Of a stretch of DNA of 17,216 nucleotides, positions 1-6,377 are shown piece after piece; the first letter of the stretch is position 1, and every line of letters starts with the position of its first letter. Source of the stretch: Alphaproteobacteria bacterium (lineage in GTDB: Bacteria > Pseudomonadota > Alphaproteobacteria > Rhizobiales > Aestuariivirgaceae); the NCBI GenBank assembly GCA_005884715.1, contig VAZZ01000123.1, forward strand, positions 1 to 17,216. Reading direction: 5' to 3'. Below the pieces are notes generated by a model. It worked only from the letters and a program-made list of their open reading frames with translations, had not been told where the DNA came from and did no database searches. Made by a program: the position numbers and the translations under genes.

Positions 1-156
1 CGTCTGGGTGAGCATGCCCTTGCCATTGAGCGTCACCTTCACAAGGCCGCCGCCCGACTGGCCGGTTACTGTCATCTGGCCAAGTTTCGCCTGCATGTCC
101 TGCATGCGGCTCTGCATCTGCTGCACCTGCTTCATCATGGCGCCAAGATCTTTCAT
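1..156 (-). CDS. ybaB: YbaB/EbfC nucleoid-associated protein (partial, N-terminus only)
   Basis: Read on the minus strand from the ATG at 154-156, this gives about 52 residues starting MKDLGAMMKQVQQMQSRMQ and running off the window at position 1. The Met/Gln-rich N-terminal helix followed by a segment with GQSGGGLVKVTLNGKG is typical of the YbaB/EbfC family, small dimeric DNA-binding proteins of about 105-110 residues. The gene begins 8 bases after the dnaX stop codon, the usual dnaX-ybaB(-recR) order in alphaproteobacteria, so co-transcription with dnaX is likely; recR would be expected next but is outside the window. The start is chosen because it is the first ATG after dnaX and matches the family N-terminus. 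About half of the protein is missing only because the window ends. Confidence 0.88.
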   Translation of the reverse strand, partial: MKDLGAMMKQVQQMQSRMQDMQAKLGQMTVTGQSGGGLVKVTLNGKGMLTQT

Positions 157-164
157 CGGGCGTC

Positions 165-1821
165 TCAGTCCTTTTCCGTTTGTGAATCATCCACGGGCGC
201 CGGCGTATCATAGTCCCTTACATCGACAATCTCGGCGCCTGGGAAGCGCTTCAGGATCGCCTGCACATCGGGATGCTCGTGGGTCTCGCGGAAGATCGTA
301 TCCTTTTGATCCTTGCTCTGCTGCGCCAGCGGCTTCTCGCCGCCATCGCGCGCCACCAGCACCATCCAGCGCATGCCTGTCCATTCATTGAGCTTGCGCC
401 CGAGCTCATTAGCGAGGCCCGGCGGAGCCTAGGCTTCCAGCGCGATCTCGATCTGGCCGGGGCTCACGCGGATGGGCCGCATCAGCGTCTCGATCTGATT
501 CTTGAGCCGGATATCACGCCTTTCACCGATATAGTTGGCGATGTCGCGCAAATGGGCGAAGGGCCGTGTTTCCGCCGGGCGCTCTGCCGGTTTGCGCTCG
601 ACCGGCTCCGCGGCGACCGCAAGCTGGCCGCTCTCGATCGGCGGGCCATCGGCGTCGCGCTCATATCTGGGCTGGGGTCGCGGCTCGCGCGGCTCAGGCG
701 CTGCCTGTCTCGCCAATTTCACTAGGTCTTCACCCGAAGGCAGGCTTGCCGCATAGGCGAGACGGATCAGCACCATTTCCGCCGCCATCAAGGCATCGGA
801 ATGGAGCTCGATCTCCTTCAATGGAGATCTTCTCGGCATGCTCGCGGCCGCGCAGGCGTTCGGCTTCACTGCGCGAGGCATCGCCCGCCGCATTGGGCGA
901 CACTTTGAGGCGCGTCACCCAATGCACGAAATCGGCAAGATCGCTTAATATCGTGTGCGGGTCGCCGCCCGCCTGGTGCTGCGCTTCGATCTCCCTGATC
1001 GCTGTCGCCGCATCGCCCGCCATGATGGCGTCGAACAGGTCGATCACGCGCGCCCGGTCCATCAGACCCAGCATGGCGCCGACTTCGGCGGCCTTGACCG
1101 TTTCGCTGCCATAGGCGATCGCCTGGTCGAGCAAGGACAGGCCATCGCGCGCCGAACCTTCGGCGGCGCGCGCGATCATGCGCAGGGCATCGTCCTCGAT
1201 CGTGACCTTTTCGGCCTTCGCTACCTTGGCAAAGAGCTGCATCAGCACGTCGCCATCCATGCGCCGCAAATCGAAGCGCTGGCAGCGCGACAGGATAGTG
1301 ACCGGCACTTTGCGGACCTCGGTCGTCGCGAAAATGAACTTCACATGCGGCGGCGGCTCTTCGAGAGTCTTGAGCAGCGCATTGAACGCGCTCTTCGACA
1401 GCATGTGCACTTCATCGATGATATAGACCTTGTAGCGGGCATGGATCGGGGCATAGCGCACGCCCTCGATGATCTCGCGCACGTCATCGACACCGGTATT
1501 GGAGGCGGCATCCATCTCGATCACGTCGATGTGGCGCGATTCGAGGATGGCCTCGCAGTCGGCTGTCATTTCCGGCATGTCGATCGCTGGGCCGCCCGGA
1601 TAATTGAGAGCGCGGGCAATGAGTCTCGCCGTCGTCGTCTTGCCGACGCCGCGCACGCCCGTCAGCATATAGGCCTGGGCGATCCGGCCGGTGGCGAAGG
1701 CGTTGGAAAGCGTGCGCACCACCGCTTCCTGACCGATCAGATCGGAGAAGTTCTGCGGGCGGTATTTGCGGGCGAGTACGCGATAACCGTGGACGCTCGC
1801 GCCGCTTGTTTCTTCGGTCAC
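165..1821 (-). pseudogene. dnaX: DNA polymerase III subunit gamma/tau, broken by a frameshift and an in-frame amber codon
   Basis: DnaX is the clamp-loader ATPase. Starting from the GTG at 1819-1821, the frame shows YRVLARKYRP, Walker A GVRGVGKT (about residues 55-62), the ESRHIDVIEMDAAS segment, Walker B IIDEVH and the SRC sensor motif LSRCQRF. This frame is good for about 333 residues, to about 823. The protein then continues in another frame from about 821 (LKEIELHSDALMAAEMVLIRLAYA). About 11 residues that homologs have here (a segment with a conserved Arg-x-Trp-Gln) are missing. The second frame hits TAG at 429-431, yet homology continues past it in the same frame (KLNEWTG, then KRFPGAEIVDVR) to the TGA at 165-167. 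Unrepaired, translation would end at 730, giving 363 residues with an incomplete oligomerisation domain. The start is uncertain; an in-frame TTG lies upstream. It could be a true mutation or an assembly fault. Confidence 0.85.
810..829. repeat. Perfect 7-bp inverted repeat at the dnaX frameshift junction
   Basis: GATCTCC at 810-816 and GGAGATC at 823-829 are perfect reverse complements around a 6-base spacer. The place where dnaX changes frame lies exactly in the spacer (about 821-823). If a family-typical dnaX once had about 32 more bases here, those bases would have formed the loop of this hairpin, so the lost segment is hairpin-flanked. I infer a deletion between inverted repeats, in vivo or during sequencing or assembly. 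Confidence 0.6.
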
Positions 1822-1857
1822 TGGCGAGCCTGCCGGTTGGTTCAAGGGCGTATTTGA

Positions 1858-1926
1858 CTGGGGCGTATCGCCAAAATCGGCACCCGGATCGAGGTCCGGA
1901 GTAGGCTTCGGCGGGAAGCGCTCCAG
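1858..1926. repeat. Decayed copy (E2) of a dispersed palindromic element
   Basis: This stretch, between the SRP RNA gene and dnaX, aligns with the element at 7895-7964. Shared blocks in the same order are CTGG, TATCGCCAAA, a CCGGATC...GTCCGG core, GGCGGGAAGCGCT and a CTCCAG end. The central CCGGA/TCCGG arms still pair and the outer CTGGGGCG/CGCTCCAG arms pair with one mismatch. Compared with the other copy, about five bases are missing from the left arm. It touches the 3' end of the SRP RNA, so it may serve as that RNA's terminator or processing site; that role is inference. Confidence 0.65.
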
Positions 1927-2027
1927 GCGGGAGGCTGGACGGGCAACCCGTACCAAACTCGTTAGGGCTGCTTCCTTCCGGACCTGACCCGGTTGGCGAG
2001 CGACACGTCCGCCGCCAACCTCCCGCC
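1926..2027 (-). ncRNA. ffs: Signal recognition particle RNA (4.5S, small bacterial type)
   Basis: On the minus strand this contains the SRP RNA signature GGTCAGGTCCGGAAGGAAGC followed by AGCCCTAACGAG, the conserved Ffh-binding hairpin with the GGAAGCAGCC loop region. The ends pair: GGCGGGAGGTTGG at the 5' side (2027-2015) with CCAGCCTCCCGCC at the 3' side (1938-1926), giving a closed rod of about 102 nt, the expected size for the Alu-less bacterial form. The RNA binds Ffh and directs membrane-protein targeting through FtsY. Its position just upstream of dnaX is the common alphaproteobacterial arrangement. End coordinates come from the terminal stem and may be off by a few bases. Confidence 0.94.
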
Positions 2028-2030
2028 GCC

Positions 2031-2060
2031 TATATCGGGCCTCGCCCGGCAAAAGGCAAG
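2031..2060 (-). promoter_or_regulatory. Predicted promoter of the SRP RNA gene
   Basis: On the minus strand, CTTGCC (2060-2055) and GATATA (2036-2031) are separated by 18 bases and sit immediately before the RNA's 5' end. CTTG-type -35 boxes are common in alphaproteobacterial sigma-70 promoters. The predicted transcription start falls within a few bases of the 5' strand of the terminal stem. Confidence 0.4.
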
Positions 2061-2160
2061 CCTGTCGGTTTCTTCCCAAATGCCGTTGACTCAACGTCCC
2101 ATCGCCCTGCATCTTGGGGTGCAAGTGCGGTCCGTAAAAAGCTCTAGAGGGAGAAAGTCA

Positions 2161-2475
2161 ATGAAGCACTCAATTCTCGGATTATGCGTTGCCGGGGCGG
2201 CGGCTATCCTGCTCCAAACCGGCAGCCTTGGCTCGGTTTCAAACGCGGTTGCGGCTGAAACCTGCATCAAGTCCAATGTCATGAAGCATGTGAAGCCATG
2301 CCCGGTGGTGCACAAGAAGGTAGCCCACCACGCCATGAAGAAGGTAGCCCACCACGCCAAGAAGAAGCACGCCAGTGCCAGTGTCGCGGCCCCGAAGGTC
2401 ACCCCGACTGCGGCGCCCGCATCCTCTTGCATCAAGTCCGATGTGATGAATCTCGCGAAGCGCTGCCCGGCCTAA
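2161..2475 (+). CDS. Small secreted His/Lys-rich protein with duplicated Cys motif (hypothetical)
   Basis: A 104-residue protein from the ATG at 2161, preceded by a GGGAGAAAG ribosome-binding site. Residues 1-32 look like a Sec signal peptide: a short basic start, a hydrophobic core and an Ala-rich end. The mature part carries two copies of a CIKSxVMxxxKxCP motif, with Cys35/Cys47 and Cys90/Cys102 at identical spacing. Between them are two KKVAHHA-type repeats and an Ala/Pro/Thr-rich linker. Paired cysteines suggest periplasmic disulfides; the His-His repeats could bind metal ions. I do not recognise the family and assign no function. A TTGACT hexamer at 2086-2091 may be part of its promoter. 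It is divergent from the SRP RNA gene and followed by a hairpin and then a strong terminator, so it is probably monocistronic. Confidence 0.75.
   Translation: MKHSILGLCVAGAAAILLQTGSLGSVSNAVAAETCIKSNVMKHVKPCPVVHKKVAHHAMKKVAHHAKKKHASASVAAPKVTPTAAPASSCIKSDVMNLAKRCPA
2314..2373 (+). repeat. 24-bp in-frame tandem repeat in the His/Lys-rich gene
   Basis: Two 24-bp units (2314-2337 and 2338-2361) are identical except for one base (ATG versus AAG as last codon); a 12-bp partial third unit starts AAGAAG at 2362. Each full unit encodes KKVAHHA plus M or K. Near identity at the DNA level, including the rare-looking GTA codon, points to a recent slippage duplication rather than convergence. Confidence 0.85.
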
Positions 2476-2483
2476 ATCACGCT

Positions 2484-2510
2484 CATTTCGGGCGGGCCCC
2501 GCCTGAAATG
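2484..2510 (+). other. Strong hairpin just after the His/Lys-rich gene
   Basis: Arms 2484-2495 and 2499-2510 pair over 12 bp, with one G-U pair, around a 3-base loop, starting 8 bases after the stop codon. No T-run follows, so it is not a classical intrinsic terminator. It may protect the transcript's 3' end or help the terminator at 2546. Confidence 0.5.
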
Positions 2511-2545
2511 ATGGCTTTGCAGCCCTGAATTACCTCGATTCGCGG

Positions 2546-2587
2546 CCCCTCCCGGTGATCCAGCAGGGAGGGGGGCGTTTGTTTTTG
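2546..2587 (+). terminator. Rho-independent terminator
   Basis: CCCCTCCC (2546-2553) and GGGAGGGG (2566-2573) form a perfect 8-bp GC stem with a 12-base loop, followed by a T-rich tract at about 2577-2586. It separates the His/Lys-rich gene from the def promoter. Confidence 0.8.
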
Positions 2588-2604
2588 CCGGTTTGGGAGC
2601 CCAA

Positions 2605-2633
2605 TTGACCCCTTTCCGGTCATCGCCTATCTC
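2605..2633 (+). promoter_or_regulatory. Predicted sigma-70 promoter of def-fmt
   Basis: TTGACC (2605-2610) and TATCTC (2628-2633) have ideal 17-base spacing. The expected transcription start, about 7-8 bases past the -10 box, falls on or next to the A of the def ATG at 2641, and no Shine-Dalgarno sequence is visible before that ATG. The def mRNA may therefore be leaderless. Confidence 0.5.
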
Positions 2634-2640
2634 AAGCGTC

Positions 2641-3162
2641 ATGGCGAAGCGCGAAATCATCACCCTGCCCGATCCGTTGCTCCGGACGGTGTCGAAACCG
2701 GTCAAGACGGTCGATGCCAGTACCCGGAAGCTCATGGATGACATGCTGGAGACCATGTATGACGCGCCCGGCATCGGCCTCGCCGCGGTCCAGATCGGAG
2801 TTCCTCAGCGTCTGGTGGTAATCGACACGTCAAAGGAAGACGAGGAGAAGCAGCCGCTGTTTCTCGTCAACCCCGAGATCGTGTGGTCGAGCGAGGAAGA
2901 AGCGGACTACGAGGAAGGCTGCCTGTCCATTCCTGAATTCTTCGACATGGTGACCAGGCCCAAGGAGATCAAGGTGCGCTACCTCGACCGCGAGGGCGTG
3001 GAACAGGAAAGACTGTGCGACGGCGTTCTCGCCACCTGCGTGCAGCATGAGATCGACCATCTGAACGGCATCCTTTTCATCGACTATATTTCCAAACTGA
3101 AACGGGACCGCGTGGTCAAGAAATTCACCAAGGCGCAGAAGTTCGCGCGCAGCGGAGCCTGA
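2641..3162 (+). CDS. def: Peptide deformylase
   Basis: A 173-residue cytoplasmic metalloenzyme that removes the formyl group from the N-terminal Met of new proteins. All three family motifs are present: GIGLAAVQ (residues 44-51), EGCLS with metal-ligand Cys94, and QHEIDH with His136, catalytic Glu137 and His140. Length and motif spacing are those of a complete type I enzyme. The ATG at 2641 is chosen because MAKREIITLPDP matches the usual N-terminus; an upstream in-frame TTG at 2593 would add 16 unlikely residues and overlap the predicted promoter. The stop codon is 3 bases before the fmt start, so the two are almost certainly one transcript. Deformylation follows translation begun with the formyl-Met made by the next gene's product. 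Confidence 0.96.
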   Translation: MAKREIITLPDPLLRTVSKPVKTVDASTRKLMDDMLETMYDAPGIGLAAVQIGVPQRLVVIDTSKEDEEKQPLFLVNPEIVWSSEEEADYEEGCLSIPEFFDMVTRPKEIKVRYLDREGVEQERLCDGVLATCVQHEIDHLNGILFIDYISKLKRDRVVKKFTKAQKFARSGA

Positions 3163-3165
3163 CGC

Positions 3166-4092
3166 TTGCGGCTCATCTTCATGGGCACGCCTGACTTCGC
3201 TGTCCCTACGCTTTCAGCCCTCCTCGATGCCGGCCATGAGATCGCCGCCGTCTATTCGCGGCCGCCCCGCCCCGCCGGGCGCGGCATGGCGGAGCGGCTG
3301 TCGCCGGTGCATCATTTTGCCCTGACCCATAATCTCGTGGTCCAAACCCCGGGCTCGCTCAAAGGCGAGGAGGAGCAAAAAGCCTTCCTCGCGCACAAGG
3401 CCGATGCCGCCATCGTCGTTGCCTATGGATTGCTTTTGCCAAAGTCCATTCTCGAGGCACCACGCAAGGGCTGCTTCAATGTCCATGCCTCGCTCCTGCC
3501 GCGCTGGCGCGGTGCCGCCCCCATACAGCGCGCCATCATGGCGGGCGACAAGGAGACCGGCGTCACCATCATGCGCATGGCCGAAGGCCTCGATACCGGC
3601 CCCATCTGCCTCCAAGGCCGCGGCCCCATCCAGCCCACGACAACCGCAGGCAGCCTGCATGACAGCCTGATGCATCTGGGTGCCGGACTGATGGTCGAAG
3701 CGTTGAATAAGCTCAAACGCGGCGCTCTCGATTGCCGAGCGCAGTCCGAGGCCGGCGTCACCTATGCGAAGAAGATCGACAAGGGCGAAAGCGAGATCGA
3801 TTTCTCAAAACCGGCAGCCGAGGTGCGCAATCATATTCATGGCCTGTCGCCCTTTCCGGGCGCCTGGTTCCGGCTCGACCAGGAAGGCCACAGTTTCCGG
3901 ATCAAGGTTCATCTATGCGAAATCGCGCAAGGGTCGGGCAAGCCCGGCGAAGTTATCGACGACAAACTCAGCATAGCCTGCGGCGAAGGCGCGCTTCGCC
4001 TGTTAAGTCTGCAGCGGGAAGGCAAGAGCGCTATGGGCGTCGAGGAGTTCCTACGCGGATTTTCAGTGCCGAAGGGCGCAGTGGTCGGATAA
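3166..4092 (+). CDS. fmt: Methionyl-tRNA formyltransferase
   Basis: A 308-residue enzyme that transfers a formyl group from 10-formyl-tetrahydrofolate to initiator Met-tRNA. The N-terminal formyltransferase fold begins MRLIFMGTPDFAVPTL. Catalytic residues are visible as Asn105 and His107 in NVHASLLPRWRGAAPIQ and Asp143 in GLDTGP. A C-terminal OB-like tRNA-binding domain follows from about residue 205. The start is a TTG 3 bases after the def stop, with GGAG about 9 bases upstream. The ATG six codons in (3181) would cut off the first beta strand. Tight spacing means def and fmt are co-transcribed. truA often follows fmt in relatives but not here; a mosaic palindrome lies downstream. Confidence 0.96.
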   Translation: MRLIFMGTPDFAVPTLSALLDAGHEIAAVYSRPPRPAGRGMAERLSPVHHFALTHNLVVQTPGSLKGEEEQKAFLAHKADAAIVVAYGLLLPKSILEAPRKGCFNVHASLLPRWRGAAPIQRAIMAGDKETGVTIMRMAEGLDTGPICLQGRGPIQPTTTAGSLHDSLMHLGAGLMVEALNKLKRGALDCRAQSEAGVTYAKKIDKGESEIDFSKPAAEVRNHIHGLSPFPGAWFRLDQEGHSFRIKVHLCEIAQGSGKPGEVIDDKLSIACGEGALRLLSLQREGKSAMGVEEFLRGFSVPKGAVVG

Positions 4093-4118
4093 CGCACTCA
4101 GGCGTCAAACACTCTATT

Positions 4119-4280
4119 CCCCCCTTGCCGGGGTTAGGGGTGGGGGTCGGGCAGTATCACAGAACCGGCTCACAACAGATCGCGGAGAGACTAGCCGACC
4201 CCCACCCCGGCCCTCTCGCCTTCGCGGAGCCGAGGCTTCGCTTCGGCGGAGCAAGGTTGGGCCGACCTTCCCCGCAAGGG
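4119..4280. repeat. Mosaic palindromic intergenic repeat between convergent genes
   Basis: GGGGTGGGGGTCGG at 4137-4150 is perfectly complementary to 4195-4208 (14 bp, 44-base spacer). Outer arms CCCTTGCCGGGG (about 4122-4133) and CCCCGCAAGGG (4270-4280) also pair with a one-base gap, but about 60 bases interrupt the right side. That insert carries its own GC-rich imperfect palindrome (about 4220-4256). It fills the gap between fmt (plus) and the copper chaperone gene (minus) and could act as a two-way terminator. Elements of this C-rich kind are common between genes in Hyphomicrobiales; the exact family was not identified. Confidence 0.7.
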
Positions 4281-4312
4281 AGAGTAAAGTCTCGCAGAGC
4301 GTTGCGCGAAGA

Positions 4313-4780
4313 TTATTGCGGGCCGCTGGCAGCGACATCGCCCACTGGCACATCGACCTTGACACTGCCCGCTTTCTCGAAAGTAAGCGTGACCAAAAGG
4401 TGCTCGCCCTTCTTGAGGGGCGCCCTCAGACCCATCAGCATCACATGCATCTTCTTCGGGCTCAGCGTCACAGTTTCCTTAGGCGCGATCGCCAGCGCAT
4501 CGACATGACGCATGCTGACAACGCCGTTCTTTTCCACATTCTCATGCAGCATCGCCATCTGGGCGGCATCCGTCTCAATCGCAGTCAGCTTGTCGGCCAC
4601 GGCGCCGTCATTGCGGATGGTGAAATAGACGGCGCCCGTCTTGGCAACCGGGGTCGGCGATGCGCGGGCAAAAGCATCCGAAACAATCACATCGCCGGCA
4701 TGAGCTGCGTTCACAACTGCAACGACGGCAGCAACGGTGAGGCCAATGGCAGCAGCAAGTTCGATGACGAGTCGGCGCAT
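4313..4780 (-). CDS. Periplasmic PCu(A)C-type copper chaperone
   Basis: A 155-residue secreted protein that in characterised relatives binds Cu(I) and helps metallate cytochrome c oxidase. Starting at the ATG at 4778-4780, residues 1-28 form a signal peptide (MRRLVIEL, a hydrophobic stretch, then AAHA before Gly29). The family metal site is present with canonical spacing H-x10-M-x21-H-x-M: His79, Met90, His112 and Met114. The core pattern NGVVSMRHVD...KKMHVMLMGL is diagnostic. A longer reading from 4825 would add 15 His-rich residues before the signal peptide and is unlikely. It lies about 50 bases downstream of the amidohydrolase on the same strand and may be transcribed with it, though no functional link is evident. 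The usual SCO1 partner is not in the window. Confidence 0.92.
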   Translation of the reverse strand: MRRLVIELAAAIGLTVAAVVAVVNAAHAGDVIVSDAFARASPTPVAKTGAVYFTIRNDGAVADKLTAIETDAAQMAMLHENVEKNGVVSMRHVDALAIAPKETVTLSPKKMHVMLMGLRAPLKKGEHLLVTLTFEKAGSVKVDVPVGDVAASGPQ

Positions 4781-4831
4781 AGGTATCTCGTGCCCCTCGA
4801 AATGGGCATGATTATGGAACTGCACCAGCGG

Positions 4832-6365
4832 CTAAGGGTCGCGGCGCTCCAGCTTTCTGTCTTCGATCGTCGCCGGTATCCACCATTCGCGCCCGCGCGG
4901 CGTTTCCACATATTCAGGCCAGGGAAATTCCAGCGGCGGCGCGTAGTCGCACCAGGGTTTTGCCTCGCCCCCACGCGCGAGACGGCCGGCATATTCCTCC
5001 TTGGCGCGCTTGAGCTCCGCCTTGTCCATAATGAGCTCGAGGATCGTTCCGGCAATCGTCCTGGCGGCCGTGGCGACGGTCGGATCGATGGTCGCCGGTA
5101 TGCCGCCCAGCGCGTTCATCACCCAGTCAGGATAGGCAAAGCCCGGGGGCGCTTTCAGCGTGGCGCGCCCGATATAGAAACGCACGCAGGGCGCATGCCA
5201 GGTCATGTCGGTGTAATCGTCGGAAGTGTAATGGGTCTGCCAGGGCGGGATGGTGGCGCGCACTTTGCGCTCGGCTTCCTCGGGAGCAATGAGCTCTTCG
5301 ATCTCATCGATGAACGGACGCTCCGCCGGCTCGAGCCCGAGTTCCTTCTGGATGGCCCGTGCCACCGCGATCGCATCTTCCCCGAAGCGCGGCGGACCGG
5401 CCCTCTCCAGATTGCGGTAGGTGATCTCAGCCATCGCATGATTGGCAAGACCGGGGCGCGATTTCGACACCCAGTGCTTGCGGTATGTGCAATGAGCGGC
5501 AAGGGCGGAACTTTCACGGTCCAATACGGCGAAGATATTTTCCAGCATGGCGCGGTCAGATGTTCGCGCCGCAAACATGATCTGTGCCATCTGGGCCGGG
5601 AGATTGTCGGCGGTCGCCTGGCCGCTGGCCAGAATGGTCTCGTTGAGCGTCCAGGTGCCGGTATGCGGCAGCATGTGGTCGCGCAGCATCTTGGAGAGCG
5701 TATACATCGTGATGACGGCGTCATTGGCGCCGGGCGCGCGCGCCGATGTGTGTGCCTGGGGGATCGGCCCTTTGGTCGCCGCCCTGAGCCAAGTTTCCGG
5801 CGCATCACACAGGAATTCATAGATCGCCGCATAATAGGGCCCGCAATGCGTATCCCACCGGCAGGTGTTGCAATAGGGCAGCATGTAGAATGGATGGAAC
5901 GAAATGATCGCATCGAGCCCGTCATAATAGCCGGCCGCGGCATGGACGGGTTTCGATCCCCTCACCTTTTCGGCAGGCTCGCCCATGAAGCGGATCGTGC
6001 CGGTGACGCCATGTTTCTCCATCGCGGCCTTTGCGGCGAGCGCGCCGATGAGCGCTCCCATGCCTAATGCCGAATGCGGATCGGTGTGGCCGCCGGCGAA
6101 ACGGGACAGCCCCTTGCGCGGCGCACGAAAGGGAACGGCTGCCTGGCAGTTGCCCGGCACCGCATCATATTCGGCATAGGCCATGATGGTCGGACCATTG
6201 CCGTTCGACCAGGTGGCGGAAAAGGCCGTCGGCATGCCGCCCGAGCCTGCTTCCACGGTGAAGCCCTCAGCCTTGAGGCGCGCCACATACCATTCAGCCG
6301 AGCGATATTCGCGCCAAGCGGTTTCCGCGAGAAGCGAAGGCCGTGTTCTGAGCGGAGGAAAGCAT
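4832..6365 (-). CDS. AbgB-like M20 family amidohydrolase, 5' end apparently frameshifted
   Basis: This resembles M20D amidohydrolases (p-aminobenzoyl-glutamate hydrolase subunit B, HipO-like). Visible blocks: GGMPTAFSATW, IMAYAEYDAVPGN, GGHTDPHSALGMGAL (metal-site region), MGEPAEK, a dimerisation domain in the middle (HTSARAPGANDAV) and the C-terminal HYTSDDYTD block. The body from about 6330 to 4832 is one clean frame of about 500 residues. The only good start, the ATG at 6363-6365 with AGGA upstream and 12 bases after the MocR stop, is in a different frame; it reads MLSSAQNTAF before losing similarity. The usual 'HPEL' segment before EYRSAEW is also missing. A short loss in the first 20 codons is inferred. 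Alternatively a TTG at 6397, inside the MocR gene, opens the main frame. The substrate cannot be set from sequence. Confidence 0.78.
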
Positions 6366-6377
6366 CTTGTGTCCTGT

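Noticed and set aside
429..431. Amber codon reassigned to an amino acid
   Set aside because: Other intact genes in the window end naturally at TAG, and no suppressor tRNA or pyrrolysine gene is present here.
810..829. Programmed -1 or +1 frameshifting in dnaX as in E. coli
   Set aside because: There is no slippery heptamer near the junction and conserved codons are absent, so recoding could not restore the family sequence.
955..1857. A 300-codon open frame on the plus strand
   Set aside because: Antisense to the ATPase domain of dnaX; no family resemblance.
1822..2124. dnaX N-terminal extension starting at 2124
   Set aside because: That reading would translate the whole SRP RNA gene and the palindromic element; the conserved protein begins just after the GTG at 1821.
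4119..4280. CRISPR array or riboswitch in the fmt downstream gap
   Set aside because: There are no regularly spaced direct repeats, and the genes on both sides converge, so no downstream gene could be controlled by a leader.
4313..4825. Longer start of the copper chaperone with a His-rich N-terminus
   Set aside because: The extra 15 residues precede a complete signal peptide that starts at the ATG at 4780.
4316..6067. A 583-codon open frame on the plus strand
   Set aside because: It is antisense to the copper chaperone and amidohydrolase genes, has low-complexity Arg/Gly/His-rich content and no recognisable domain; GC-rich codon structure explains it.
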